Assembly (NCBI GenBank): GCA_003576685.1
Contig: QOZR01000012.1
Span: 120,183 to 184,182 of the forward strand
Length of the DNA: 64,000 bases
Direction of reading: 5' to 3'
Origin: Virgifigura deserti
GTDB lineage: Bacteria; Pseudomonadota; Alphaproteobacteria; Dongiales; Dongiaceae
In this document: positions 1 through 9,149 of the stretch, one piece after another
Position numbering within the stretch: position 1 is the stretch's first letter
How the letters are laid out: each line of letters begins with the position of its first letter
Notes under the pieces: model-generated
Databases searched by the model: none
Told to the model about the DNA's origin: nothing
What the model saw: only the letters and a program-made list of their open reading frames with translations
Made by a program: the position numbers and the translations under genes

Positions 1-2
1 AT

Positions 3-923
3 GGGCATTCGCGCGATGGCACGCTGGATATCCTGCGCCGCTTCAAGGCCGAGGAGGACCCCGAGAACAAGGTGACGATCGTCACCGCCGAGGATGAGGG
101 CCACCCGAACGGCTTCTGGCCGGGCGAAAAGGACGAACAGAGTCAAGCTTACGCCAAGCGCGCCACCGGCGACTATCTATGGCAGGTCGACATGGATGAG
201 TTCTACCGCGCCGAGGAGATGGCGCGGGTTCTCGCCATGCTCCGCGATGACCCGACCATCACCGCCGTCACATTCAAGCAGATCACGTTCTGGGGCGGGC
301 TCGACTACAGGGTGGACGGTTGGTATCTTCGCCGCGGCGCGACCTACTATCACCGGCTGTTCAAGTGGGGGCACGGCTACAGCTATGCGACTCATCGTCC
401 GCCCACCGTCCTCGACGATCAGGGCCGCAACCTGCGCGACCTGCACTGGATAAAGGGCGAAACCTTGGCGGCCCGCGGCATTCATCTCTATCACTACTCG
501 TTGCTGCTGCCCAAGCAGGTCATCGAGAAATGCGATTACTACGCCAATGCCGAATGGGCGATGCGCGCGGGCGCCGTCCAGTGGGCGCAGGATGCCTTCC
601 TGTCGTTACGCCGCCCCTTCCGCGTTCACAATGTCTATAACTTCCTGAGCTGGTTGGAACGGTACAGCGGGCCTCACCCCGACCAAGTCCAGGCCATGAT
701 TCATGACGTGAGGACCGGTGGCGTCTCTGGTGTTTCGCTCCGCGAGACCGCCGACATCGAGCGTCTGCTGGCCTCTCCCTGGTACGCTCTCGGACGGTGG
801 ATCGTGCAGCGGCTCGACCCCGTGGATCTGTGGCTGCGCCGCATCCGGCGCCGGCTCATAAATGCAGGAGCCGTTCGGCTGCCAGCGGCGATACTGCGCG
901 CCGCACCGAAGCCGTTCGACTGA
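3..923 (+). CDS. Glycosyltransferase family 2-like protein, 5' end outside window
   Basis: The reading frame is open from base 3, before any likely start, so the N-terminus lies left of the window. The first visible residues (GHSRDGTLDILRRF) match the end of the first GT-A nucleotide-sugar-binding strand and helix. The stretch WQVDMDEFY carries the acidic DxD-like metal site of inverting GT-A enzymes. The rest is aromatic-rich and ends in a basic tail. Such enzymes transfer a sugar from a nucleotide donor to a growing glycan at the cytoplasmic face. The next gene is also a glycosyltransferase, so this is probably the tail of an exopolysaccharide or LPS cluster. Donor and acceptor cannot be told from the sequence. 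Confidence 0.85.
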   Translation, partial: GHSRDGTLDILRRFKAEEDPENKVTIVTAEDEGHPNGFWPGEKDEQSQAYAKRATGDYLWQVDMDEFYRAEEMARVLAMLRDDPTITAVTFKQITFWGGLDYRVDGWYLRRGATYYHRLFKWGHGYSYATHRPPTVLDDQGRNLRDLHWIKGETLAARGIHLYHYSLLLPKQVIEKCDYYANAEWAMRAGAVQWAQDAFLSLRRPFRVHNVYNFLSWLERYSGPHPDQVQAMIHDVRTGGVSGVSLRETADIERLLASPWYALGRWIVQRLDPVDLWLRRIRRRLINAGAVRLPAAILRAAPKPFD

Positions 924-931
924 CCCGACCG

Positions 932-2368
932 TTGCAGCATCCCGTCGCTCCGCTCAAAGTCCTTGTCGTCAGCGGCGCCGCCCAAGGCGGTGGCGCCGAG
1001 CGTATGGCCCTCACCCTGCACGAAGGCCTGAAATACCGTGGTCATCGCTCATGGATGGCCGTAGGCCGGCGCAATATAGAAAGCCCCGACATCTTCGCGA
1101 TTCCGGGCAATCCGGCTGAAAGCCGGTGGGCGCGATTGGTGCAGGAAGGGAGCGCCGCCCTCGAACCGCTGGTGAGCCGGGTGCGCGGCATCCGCCGGAT
1201 TCAGCAGGGACTAAACTTGCTGAGCAATCCGCTTTACTCCGTAGACCGGCTTCGGGGCCGTGAACATTTCCGCTATCCCGGCACGGCCGGGATCCTCGAC
1301 CTGCCCCCTCATCGCCCCGACGTCGTTCATTGCCACAATCTGCATGGCCGGTATTTCGACCTGCGCCAACTCGTCCGGCTCAGCCGCTCGGTCCCGGTCG
1401 TCCTCACCTTGCATGACGAGTGGGCCTTTACCGGCCATTGCGCCTACACCATGGGCTGCGAGCGTTGGCGTTCCGGCTGTGGCGCCTGTCCGGGGCTGCA
1501 CATCTATCCGCCGGTCCGGCGCGACGCCACGGCCGCGAACTGGCGTGCCAAGCGCGCCGTCTATGCCGCCTCCCGCCTTTATGTCAGCACGCCCTCCCAG
1601 TGGCTCATGGACCGGGCCCGCGAATCCATCCTGTTCGAGGGCGTGTCGGAGTCGCGGGTCATCTACAACGGCGTCGACCGGTCGGTCTTCCGGCCGGCCG
1701 ATCGAGCGGCGGCGCGACAACGTCTCGGCCTCCCCGTCGAACCGCGCATGCTCCTGTTCACCGCCAACGCCGCAAGGCGCAACATGTTCAAGGACTACGA
1801 GACGGTGCGCGAAGCGGTCCGGATCTGCGGCCAGGCGAGCGGCGACAGGCCCCTGCTCCTGATCGCCCTCGGCGACACCGGCCCCAGCGAGCGCTTCGGC
1901 TCGGCCGAGCTCCGCTTCGTGCCCTATGAGGAGAGCCCGGCACTGGTCGCTGCCTATTATCAGGCGGCCGACCTCTATCTGCATGGCGCGAAGGCCGACA
2001 ATCTGCCGACCACCATCGTCGAGGCGCTGGCATCAGCGGTTCCGGTGATCGCCACGGCGGTCGGCGGCATTTCCGAACAGGTCAGGAGTCTGGCGGACGC
2101 GCCGGGCGGCTGGGCCGGTCCCGCCGTACCGCGCGATCAAGCCACCGGCGTTCTCGTGCAAGCGGGAGACGCGGCGGGAATGGCGGCCGCGGCGCTCGCA
2201 CTGCTGGCAGACGACGATTTGCGTGCATGCCTGTCCGCCAATGCGGCGCGGGACGCCGCCGAGCGCTTCGATCTCCGCGATCAGGTCGAGAACACCGTCG
2301 CGTGGTATCAGGAGGTTCTTCGTGGACATGCCCGGGACTCCGTTACGCTCCGTCCCATGGGGCCGTAG
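932..2368 (+). CDS. Glycosyltransferase family 4 (GT-B), WcaC-like
   Basis: The protein opens with a GT-B strand and glycine loop (LKVLVVSGAAQGGGAERMA). It then has the HDEWAFTGHCAY block and a cysteine cluster (C-x6-C-x2-C) seen in WcaC-like colanic-acid transferases. The C-terminal half has the GT4 signature around AKADNLPTTIVEALASAVPV, in which the glutamate binds the donor phosphate. It probably transfers a sugar from an NDP-sugar during exopolysaccharide assembly. The start is uncertain. ATG at 797 would overlap the upstream gene by 127 bases with an Ala/Arg-rich stretch that looks like a shadow frame, so TTG at 932 just after the upstream stop is preferred. The 3' end overlaps the convergent amidohydrolase by 26 bases. 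Confidence 0.85.
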   Translation: MQHPVAPLKVLVVSGAAQGGGAERMALTLHEGLKYRGHRSWMAVGRRNIESPDIFAIPGNPAESRWARLVQEGSAALEPLVSRVRGIRRIQQGLNLLSNPLYSVDRLRGREHFRYPGTAGILDLPPHRPDVVHCHNLHGRYFDLRQLVRLSRSVPVVLTLHDEWAFTGHCAYTMGCERWRSGCGACPGLHIYPPVRRDATAANWRAKRAVYAASRLYVSTPSQWLMDRARESILFEGVSESRVIYNGVDRSVFRPADRAAARQRLGLPVEPRMLLFTANAARRNMFKDYETVREAVRICGQASGDRPLLLIALGDTGPSERFGSAELRFVPYEESPALVAAYYQAADLYLHGAKADNLPTTIVEALASAVPVIATAVGGISEQVRSLADAPGGWAGPAVPRDQATGVLVQAGDAAGMAAAALALLADDDLRACLSANAARDAAERFDLRDQVENTVAWYQEVLRGHARDSVTLRPMGP

Positions 2369-3929
2369 GGACGACCCATTCGCGTCCCCGGACCGTGGTG
2401 ACATATTCCGGCCAGCGGAAGTGAATCGGCGGGTCGTAATCCGCGAGCGGAGGAATCCAGTGCCTGCCGCCGACCCCGCCGCCGGTGCGTTCGATGAACT
2501 CCGCCTTGGCCGCGGCGAGGAGAGCGTCGTCGGTCACCAGATCGAGGATCGTCGCGGCAATGGTCTTGCCAGCGACCTCGATCATCGGATCGATGCAGGG
2601 CGAAAGTCCACCCAGCGCATTCATCACCCAGGCGGGATAGGCATGGCCCGGACGCGCCGGCCTGAGCGCGGGCCGGCCGACATACAGCCGCACCGTCGGC
2701 GCATGCCAGCAATAGTCGGTGTAATCGTCCGAGGTGAAGTGGGTCTGGCTGGGCGGGAGGATGCGGCGAAGCCGATGCTCGGCCTCCTCGGGGGCGATCA
2801 GTTCGGAGATCGCCGGCAGATAGGGAGCCTCCATCTGCTCCAGGCCCAGACTGCGCTGCATCTCCTGGGCGAGGCGCACCGCCTCGCCCTCGAAGCGGGG
2901 GGCGCCGACGGCTTCGAGGTTTCCATAGGTTGCCCGCGCCATCACATGGTTCGCCAGGCCGGGCCGCGACTTCGACACCCAGTCGCGTCGCCAGGAGCAA
3001 TGGGCGAGCCGCGCCGCGCAGTCCGCGTAATGGTCGAGCCCCTTCGTGATGTGCTCCGCCATCTCAAGCGTGGGCACGCGCATGATGTACTGAATCTGCG
3101 CCATCGCGGCGGGAATGTTGTCGGCCGTCGCCTGCCCCATGGCGAGAATCGCCTCGCTCATCGACCAGGAGACGCCGGTGCCAGCGAGATGCTCCTTGAG
3201 CGCCTTGCCCGAAAGATACATCTGAACGACCGCATCGTTGGCACCCGGCGCGCGCGGTTCGGCATGGGCGGCCGGAATCGGCGAAGCGGAGGCCGCCGCG
3301 AGCCAGCTCTCCGGCGCGTCGCAGGTGAAGCTGTAGACCATGGCGTAGGCGGCACCGCAATGGGTGTCCCAGCGCACCGTGTTGCATAGGGGCAGCATGT
3401 AGAAGGGGTGGAAGCTGATCGCGGCGTCGAGGTCGTCGTAATAGCCCCGCGCCGCATGGATCGGCTTCGAGCCGCGCAGCTTCTCGGCCGGCTCACCCAG
3501 GAACTTGAGCCTCCCCTTCAGCCCATGCTTCTCCATGGCGTGCTTGGCGGCGAGAAAGCCCGCGAGCGCGCCGGTGCCGAGGGCAGAATGGGGATCGGTG
3601 TGGCCGCCGGCATGGGGACTGAGACCCTCGCGCGGACGCTTCACCGTGTCGGCCGCCTGGCAGTTGCCCGGAACGCCGTCATATTCGGCATAGCCGCCGA
3701 TCGTCGGGCCCGGGCCGTTCTCCCACACCGCGCAGAACGCCGTCGGCATGCCCCCCGAGCCCTTCTCGACCGAGAAGCCCTCCGAGGTCAGGAGGTCGAC
3801 ATAGAAATCGACCGAGCGATATTCCCGCCAAGCGGTCTCGCCGAAATCCCAGATGGTTCGCGTCCAGGCCGACCAATCCGGCCGGTTCGCTTCGACCCAG
3901 TCGAGGGCCGCAGCCTTCGCGTTCGACAT
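2343..3929 (-). CDS. M20-family amidohydrolase (AbgB/HipO-like)
   Basis: A 528-residue protein of the M20D metallo-amidohydrolase type, somewhat longer than AbgB (about 480). Visible family elements are GGYAEYDGVPG, the metal-site region GGHTDPHSALGTGAL, LGEPAEK (the usual place of the catalytic and bridging glutamates) and the C-terminal SQTHFTSDDYTDYCWHAP with its ligand histidine. These enzymes hydrolyse amide bonds such as those of N-acyl or p-aminobenzoyl-glutamate compounds. ATG at 3929 follows a good ribosome site (GGAGAGG). The gene is divergent from the LysR gene 134 bases away, so LysR probably controls it together with the transporter beyond. The exact substrate is unknown. Confidence 0.85.
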   Translation of the reverse strand: MSNAKAAALDWVEANRPDWSAWTRTIWDFGETAWREYRSVDFYVDLLTSEGFSVEKGSGGMPTAFCAVWENGPGPTIGGYAEYDGVPGNCQAADTVKRPREGLSPHAGGHTDPHSALGTGALAGFLAAKHAMEKHGLKGRLKFLGEPAEKLRGSKPIHAARGYYDDLDAAISFHPFYMLPLCNTVRWDTHCGAAYAMVYSFTCDAPESWLAAASASPIPAAHAEPRAPGANDAVVQMYLSGKALKEHLAGTGVSWSMSEAILAMGQATADNIPAAMAQIQYIMRVPTLEMAEHITKGLDHYADCAARLAHCSWRRDWVSKSRPGLANHVMARATYGNLEAVGAPRFEGEAVRLAQEMQRSLGLEQMEAPYLPAISELIAPEEAEHRLRRILPPSQTHFTSDDYTDYCWHAPTVRLYVGRPALRPARPGHAYPAWVMNALGGLSPCIDPMIEVAGKTIAATILDLVTDDALLAAAKAEFIERTGGGVGGRHWIPPLADYDPPIHFRWPEYVTTVRGREWVVPTAPWDGA

Positions 3930-4063
3930 CGCGTCCTCTCCGTTGGCGATCCTTGCTGCGGTCTATTGATCCTTGAACCGATCTTGACGAAAAGTGAAAA
4001 GATTGCCTCGGTTCGGCGAATATCATTCTACAATTCGGCCCAGGGCTATAATTGGAGCGACCC

Positions 4064-5011
4064 ATGTACCTGCCGTCGATGAATGCGCTTAGGGCGTTCG
4101 AGGCGGCCGCCCGGCTCGGCGGCGTCTCGAAGGCGGCGGCCGAGCTCAACCTCACCCGCAGCGCGATCAGCCATCAGCTTCGCTTTCTCGAAGGCGAGCT
4201 CGGCACCAAGCTCGTCAAGCGGGAAGGCCGGGGCATCGCCCTCACCCCGGCGGGGCGACGCTATGCACGCCAGATTCAAAGAGCCTTCTCCCTCCTGCGC
4301 GAGCCGCCGAGCGCGGCGGGCACGACATCCCTGACGGGCACGCTGCGCGTCGCGTGCGTGTCGGGCTTCTGCACCTATTGGCTCTCCCGCCATATCGACG
4401 ATTTCCACCGACTCCATCCCGATCTCCAGCTCGAGGTCATCCGGCCCGCCCATCTCGCCGATGTGACCTCCGGCGCCGCCCATATCTACATCGTGTTCGG
4501 CCATGGCGACTGGCCGGGGCGATGGGTCGAGCTCGTGGCCGCGCTCGATTTCTTTCCCGTCTGCAGCCCGAGCCTCCTCAATAAGGCCGGCGGTCTGAGC
4601 AGCCCGGACGACCTTGCCCGGTGCACGCTTCTCCATCTCATCGATCCGACCGACTGGCGGCGCTGGCTCGGCGCGGCGCGCACGCGCAGCGTCGATCCCG
4701 ATTCCGGCATCTATTTCTCGGATATTCATTTCGTGATCTCGGCCACGCTGGCGGGGCAAGGCGTGGCGATGGGCGACGACCTGATCTGCGCCCAAGCGCT
4801 GCGCCAGGGGCAGCTCATCAGGCCGTTCGCCTTCAACATCTCCGGCACCGGCTCCTACTACTTCGTGGCCGAGCACGACGTCGTGGAGCAGCCTGCGGTC
4901 GCTGCGTTCCGGACCTGGCTCAAGGACAAGCTGTCGGAAGATCTCGGAATATCGATTCCCAGGAACACGGAGATTGCCTCAGAGCATGGCGGAGACGGGC
5001 AGATACGATAA
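4064..5011 (+). CDS. LysR-family transcriptional regulator (GcvA-like)
   Basis: A 315-residue LTTR. The N-terminal winged helix-turn-helix spans roughly residues 5-63 (LRAFEAAARLGGVSKAAAEL, then TRSAISHQLRFLEGELGTKL). It is followed by a periplasmic-binding-protein-like effector domain. The opening 'MNALRAFEAAAR' and 'VSKAAAELNLTRSAISHQL' resemble the GcvA subgroup. ATG at 4064 is chosen over TTG at 4052 because GGAG lies six bases before it. Its position between the divergent amidohydrolase and the transporter operon suggests that it activates both in response to the transported compound, as LTTRs commonly do for divergent targets. That role is inferred. Confidence 0.9.
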   Translation: MYLPSMNALRAFEAAARLGGVSKAAAELNLTRSAISHQLRFLEGELGTKLVKREGRGIALTPAGRRYARQIQRAFSLLREPPSAAGTTSLTGTLRVACVSGFCTYWLSRHIDDFHRLHPDLQLEVIRPAHLADVTSGAAHIYIVFGHGDWPGRWVELVAALDFFPVCSPSLLNKAGGLSSPDDLARCTLLHLIDPTDWRRWLGAARTRSVDPDSGIYFSDIHFVISATLAGQGVAMGDDLICAQALRQGQLIRPFAFNISGTGSYYFVAEHDVVEQPAVAAFRTWLKDKLSEDLGISIPRNTEIASEHGGDGQIR

Positions 5012-5156
5012 TTTCATTTCACATTTCGGCAAAAATTATTCGATTGTTGGCCAATTCGTTTCAATTTACCGTGCTATTAACAACAATGAAGGCGCCGGCA
5101 CGGAATCGGCGCGTTGGGAGGTAGTGCTGAAACGTCCGGAAATGGGCTGAACCGCA

Positions 5157-6260
5157 GTGACGGATGTTCAGCTTCGTGCCACGGGGATCCGCAAGCTGTT
5201 CGGACGCTTCGTGGCGCTAGACGGCATCGATCTAAGCATCGACCGCGGCGAGTTCCTGACGCTGCTCGGCCCGTCGGGCTCGGGCAAGACGACCTTCCTG
5301 ATGACCCTCGCGGGATTTCTTGAGCCGACATCCGGCCACCTCGAGGAGGCCGGTATCGACATAACCCGACAACCGGCCGAAGTACGAAAATACGGCATGG
5401 TCTTTCAGGGCTATGCGCTCTTTCCGCACATGACGGTCGAAGAGAACGTCGCCTTTCCCTTGAAGATCCAAAAGATCGGGGCGGCCGAGCGAAGGCAACG
5501 GGTCGGCGCGATGCTCACGACCGTCGGCCTGGAGGCGCATCGAAACAAGCGGCCGAGTCAGCTCTCCGGCGGGCAGCAGCAACGGGTCGCACTGGCGCGT
5601 GCGCTGGTGTTTCAGCCCAAGGTGCTGCTGCTCGACGAGCCCCTTTCGGCACTCGACAAGAATCTGCGCGAGCAGATGCAAGGCGAGATCAAGCAACTCC
5701 ATCAAAAAACCGGCGCCACTTTCGTCTTCGTCACCCACGACCAGACCGAGGCGCTCGCCCTCTCGACGCGCATCGCTATATTCGACCGCGGCCGCCTTCA
5801 GCAGGTCGGCCGGCCGGACCTTGTGTATGAAAGGCCCGTCAACCGTTTTGTGGCCGAGTTCCTGGGGCGCATCAATCTTCTGCCCCTGCATGAGGCGCGC
5901 TGCGATGGCGGGTTTCTGCGCGGCCGTTTCGAGGATTGTACGCTGACCGCACCGGCCGGGGATGGCGCCGGCCAGAACGGGGCTTCGGACAACTCTATTG
6001 TCGCCGTGCGTCCGGAATACATGGCCCTTTCCGCGAGCCGCCCGGACGCCGACGGATGGAACGGAGTGCCCGCGACTGTCGCGAATCGAATCTATTCCGG
6101 CGCCACCTCCTTGCTGGAGCTTCGCACCAGAAGCGGAGTCGAATTGTGTCTCGACGTCCGCAGTGCGGACGCGAGTGCGGAGTTCAGGCCCGGGGCCGAC
6201 GTCTGGGCAACATGGCCGGTCGAGCGCGGCTTCGCTCTGCCAGAGAAGAGCTCGCACTGA
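5157..6260 (+). CDS. ABC transporter ATP-binding protein, PotA-like (spermidine/putrescine type)
   Basis: A 367-residue ATPase. It has Walker A GPSGSGKT at residues 38-45, a Q-loop glutamine in VFQGYALFPHMTVEEN, the LSGGQQQR signature, Walker B LLLDEP and a switch histidine in FVTHDQTEAL. The C-terminal third is a TOBE-like domain, as in PotA and other MOI-subfamily ATPases. It powers import through the two permeases downstream. GTG at 5157 is the likely start. A 145-base AT-richer leader separates it from lysR. The genes run ATPase, binding protein, permease, permease, enzyme with gaps of 4 to 37 bases and look like one operon. Confidence 0.92.
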   Translation: MTDVQLRATGIRKLFGRFVALDGIDLSIDRGEFLTLLGPSGSGKTTFLMTLAGFLEPTSGHLEEAGIDITRQPAEVRKYGMVFQGYALFPHMTVEENVAFPLKIQKIGAAERRQRVGAMLTTVGLEAHRNKRPSQLSGGQQQRVALARALVFQPKVLLLDEPLSALDKNLREQMQGEIKQLHQKTGATFVFVTHDQTEALALSTRIAIFDRGRLQQVGRPDLVYERPVNRFVAEFLGRINLLPLHEARCDGGFLRGRFEDCTLTAPAGDGAGQNGASDNSIVAVRPEYMALSASRPDADGWNGVPATVANRIYSGATSLLELRTRSGVELCLDVRSADASAEFRPGADVWATWPVERGFALPEKSSH

Positions 6261-6293
6261 CGCGAGCGACAAGATCGATCAGGGAGAACGGTA

Positions 6294-7406
6294 ATGAATA
6301 AAGGATTTCAGCAGGACTGTCTTCAAATCCTCCTTCGGCAGGCCGAAGCTGGCCGCATCAGCCGGCGAAGCTTCGTCAGGGCGACCGGCGCCCTTCTCGC
6401 GCTTCCCGTGGCGCTTCGCGCGAACCTCTCCTATGCGCAGGCCAGGGAGCTTGTCCTCGTCAACTGGGGCGGAGATGCGATCGACGCCTATTCGAAGGCC
6501 TATGGCGAGCCGTTCGAGGAGGAAACCGGTATCAAGGTGAAGATGGACGGCTCCGGCCCGACCGAAGGCGCAATCACGGCACAGGCCAGGAGCGGCAAGA
6601 TCACCTGGGACCTCCTCGACATCGATTCGTTCTCGGCCATGACGCTGGGCGAGCAGGGTTATCTGCAACCGATCGACTACACCGTCGTCGACGAGTCAAA
6701 GGTCCGGCCCGGTTTCGTCTGGGACTATGCCCTGTCCACTTACTTCTTCAGCTATGTCATTGCCTATGACTCCGAGCTGTATGGCGACGACGCCCCTACG
6801 ACGATGTCCGACTTCTTCGATATCGAGAGGTTTCCCGGCAATCGCTCGATGTACAAATGGGGAGTGTCAAGCTGGGAAGCGGCGTTGCTCGCCGATGGGG
6901 TGGCGCCGGACGCGCTCTATCCGCTCGACATCGAGCGGGCGCACGAGAAGCTCGCGGCCTTCAAGGAGAATGTAATCTCGTTCTGGGGCGGCGGCGCGGA
7001 AAGCCAGACCGTCCTCCTCACCGGCGAGGCCCCCATGGCCATCGTCTGGAATACGCGCGCCAAGCTGATCGAGCAGGAATCGGGCGGTCGCATCAAGTAT
7101 ATCTGGGACCAGGGCCTGCTCTCCCCCGGCGCTCTCGGCGTGATGGCGAACAATCCAGGGGGCACGGAAGCGGCCATGAGGTTCCTGGCCTCCACCCAGG
7201 ATCCGAAGCGCCAGCTCGTCATGTTCGAGATGCTGGGCCAGGGTCCGGCCAATCCGGCGGCGGATGCCCTCATCCCGGCTGATCAGGCGCGCCATAACTG
7301 CGTAGCGCCCGAGAACATGGCCAAGCAGATCGTCTTGAACGTGGACTGGTACGCCGAAAACTATTCCAAGACGTTGGACCAGTACCTCGCGCTCATCTCG
7401 GCCTGA
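6294..7406 (+). CDS. ABC transporter substrate-binding protein, PotD/PotF-like, with Tat-type signal
   Basis: A 370-residue periplasmic binding protein. Its N-terminus has ISRRSFVRATGAL followed by a hydrophobic stretch and an A-x-A-type end (SYAQA), which fits a twin-arginine signal peptide. The mature part starts LVLVNWGGDAID, the typical opening of polyamine-binding PotD/PotF proteins. It should capture the ligand for the adjacent permeases. Polyamine-type binding proteins of this family also carry other cationic or guanidino compounds, and the downstream amidinotransferase hints at one, but the ligand is not shown. Confidence 0.9.
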   Translation: MNKGFQQDCLQILLRQAEAGRISRRSFVRATGALLALPVALRANLSYAQARELVLVNWGGDAIDAYSKAYGEPFEEETGIKVKMDGSGPTEGAITAQARSGKITWDLLDIDSFSAMTLGEQGYLQPIDYTVVDESKVRPGFVWDYALSTYFFSYVIAYDSELYGDDAPTTMSDFFDIERFPGNRSMYKWGVSSWEAALLADGVAPDALYPLDIERAHEKLAAFKENVISFWGGGAESQTVLLTGEAPMAIVWNTRAKLIEQESGGRIKYIWDQGLLSPGALGVMANNPGGTEAAMRFLASTQDPKRQLVMFEMLGQGPANPAADALIPADQARHNCVAPENMAKQIVLNVDWYAENYSKTLDQYLALISA

Positions 7407-7440
7407 GCCGGGACAAGCGGCCGGCGGAGCGAAGAGCGCG

Positions 7441-8274
7441 ATGATTTGGACCAGGCGGGGCGTCGGATATCTGGCGCTCATCGCCCCGTTGCCGGTCTTT
7501 CTGGCGCTCGCCTATGGGGTGCCTTTCTTTGGCGTGGCGGGCTGGAGCCTGACGCTGCCCGAACCGGGGCTCTCCAATTACGAGCGCGTGTTCACGGACC
7601 CCATCGTCCTTGGCGTTCTGCTGCGAACGCTCCGCATCTGCGCCGTGGTGACGATCGTCACCACGGCGGCCGCCTATGCGCTCGCCTACATCTGGGTGCA
7701 GGGTTCGCCGCGCCAGCGTATCTTCGTCGAGTTCTGCATCCTGGTTCCGTTCTGGATCTCGACCCTGACGCGCGCTTTCGGCTGGCTGGTCCTGCTCTAC
7801 AACCGGGGACTGGTGAACACGTGGCTGCAGGATCTGGGCGTGACCACCGAGCCGCTGACGCTGGTCCGCAACGAGTTCGGCGTCATTGTCGGAATGACCC
7901 ACTTCCTGATCCCCTTCGCCGTGTTTCCGATCGCCTCGGCCATGCGGCATCTCGACGAGCGCGTCCTGCTCGCGTCCCGCGGGCTGGGAGCCGGACGGCT
8001 GCGCACCTTTTGGTCCGTGTTCCTGCCGATGACGATGCCGGGCATTCTCGGTGCCGCCCTCATCGTCTTCGTCTTCTCCCTGGGATTCTTCATCACCCCC
8101 GCCATCCTCGGCGGCGGGCGCAGCGTCATGGCGGCCGAGTTCGTCTATGTACAGCTTTTCCAGACGGCCAACTGGGGGCTCGCCGCCGCGATCAGCGTCG
8201 TCATGGTGGCGATCGTAGCGGTCCTGGTGACGCTCCTGTTCCGCCTGACCCGGGTCGAGAAGCTGATGGGGTAA
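7441..8274 (+). CDS. ABC transporter permease, PotB-like
   Basis: A 277-residue membrane protein with about six hydrophobic segments. The EAA-loop region is LLASRGLGAGRLRTFWSVFLPMTMPG, which docks on the ATPase and is typical of the PotB/PotH inner-membrane permeases. ATG at 7441 lies 34 bases after the binding-protein stop. It forms half of the translocation channel, with the next gene encoding the other half. Confidence 0.9.
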   Translation: MIWTRRGVGYLALIAPLPVFLALAYGVPFFGVAGWSLTLPEPGLSNYERVFTDPIVLGVLLRTLRICAVVTIVTTAAAYALAYIWVQGSPRQRIFVEFCILVPFWISTLTRAFGWLVLLYNRGLVNTWLQDLGVTTEPLTLVRNEFGVIVGMTHFLIPFAVFPIASAMRHLDERVLLASRGLGAGRLRTFWSVFLPMTMPGILGAALIVFVFSLGFFITPAILGGGRSVMAAEFVYVQLFQTANWGLAAAISVVMVAIVAVLVTLLFRLTRVEKLMG

Positions 8275-8278
8275 CATT

Positions 8279-9112
8279 GTGAATATTTACCGACCCGGCC
8301 CCGTGGCGCTTCTGATCACCACGGCGATCATGCTGTTCCTCCTGGCACCGCTGGTCGCCATCGTTCCGATTTCCCTGACGCCGTTCGAGTATCTCTCGCT
8401 GCCCGATGACGAGCTGTCGCTGCGGCACTACCGTACGTTGGTCGAGGATCCGGCCTGGGGCGCCAGCATTCTTCTCAGTCTCCGCGTGGCGCTTGTCAGC
8501 AGCATCCTGGCCACGGTCTTCGCCACCACCTTCGGGCTCGGCGTCTGGTATCTTCAGCCTCGCCTCGGGGGCCTGCTGGTCGGCTTCGTGCTGCTGCCGA
8601 TGGTCGTTCCACCGGTCGTATCGGCCGTCACGCTCTATTTTCTGACGACCTGGATTTCCAGGGTCTTCGAGCCCCTCGGCTATGATACGTGGTTCGGCGT
8701 CGTCCTCTGCCACGTCGTGATGGTCACGCCGTTCGCCGTCGTCATCATACTCGTCGCGCTCAGCCAGTTCGATCGGCGCATCGAGATGGCAGCGCGCGGG
8801 CTTGGTGCTTCGCTCGTACAGAGGACGGTTTCGATCGTCCTGCCGAACATCCGCTTCGGCATTGCCTCGGCCGCGTTCCTCTCCTTCGTGCTGTCCTGGG
8901 AGGAGATCGCAGTCACGCTGTTCGTCACCAGCGTCGACGCCATAACCTTGCCGCGCCGCGTCTGGATGGGCTTGCGCGACAATGTCGACCCGGCCGTCGC
9001 CGCCATCTCGGTGGTGCTTACCGCCATAACCGTAATCGTGATTCTCGTCCGCATGATCGTTGCGAACGCCCGAGCCAAGCGGGTCGCCGAGGAGGCCCTT
9101 GGCCAACCGTAA
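8279..9112 (+). CDS. ABC transporter permease, PotC-like
   Basis: A 277-residue membrane protein with about six transmembrane segments. The EAA-type loop is IEMAARGLGASLVQRTVSIVLPNI, as in the PotC/PotI permeases. GTG at 8279 comes four bases after the previous stop, so translation is probably coupled. It pairs with the PotB-like permease just upstream to make the heterodimeric channel of the importer. Confidence 0.9.
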   Translation: MNIYRPGPVALLITTAIMLFLLAPLVAIVPISLTPFEYLSLPDDELSLRHYRTLVEDPAWGASILLSLRVALVSSILATVFATTFGLGVWYLQPRLGGLLVGFVLLPMVVPPVVSAVTLYFLTTWISRVFEPLGYDTWFGVVLCHVVMVTPFAVVIILVALSQFDRRIEMAARGLGASLVQRTVSIVLPNIRFGIASAAFLSFVLSWEEIAVTLFVTSVDAITLPRRVWMGLRDNVDPAVAAISVVLTAITVIVILVRMIVANARAKRVAEEALGQP

Positions 9113-9149
9113 TCCACATGGCGTGATCAACATGGAAGGAGACGCTCCA

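Noticed and set aside
2223..3389. Long plus-strand frame (388 aa) opposite the M20 amidohydrolase
   Set aside because: It is antisense to a gene with clear catalytic motifs, rich in Arg and Gly, and shows no family pattern; a GC-bias shadow.
4047..4052. TATAAT just before lysR
   Set aside because: It is only 12 bases from the start codon and overlaps the ribosome site, leaving no room for a leader; no good -35 box at the right distance.
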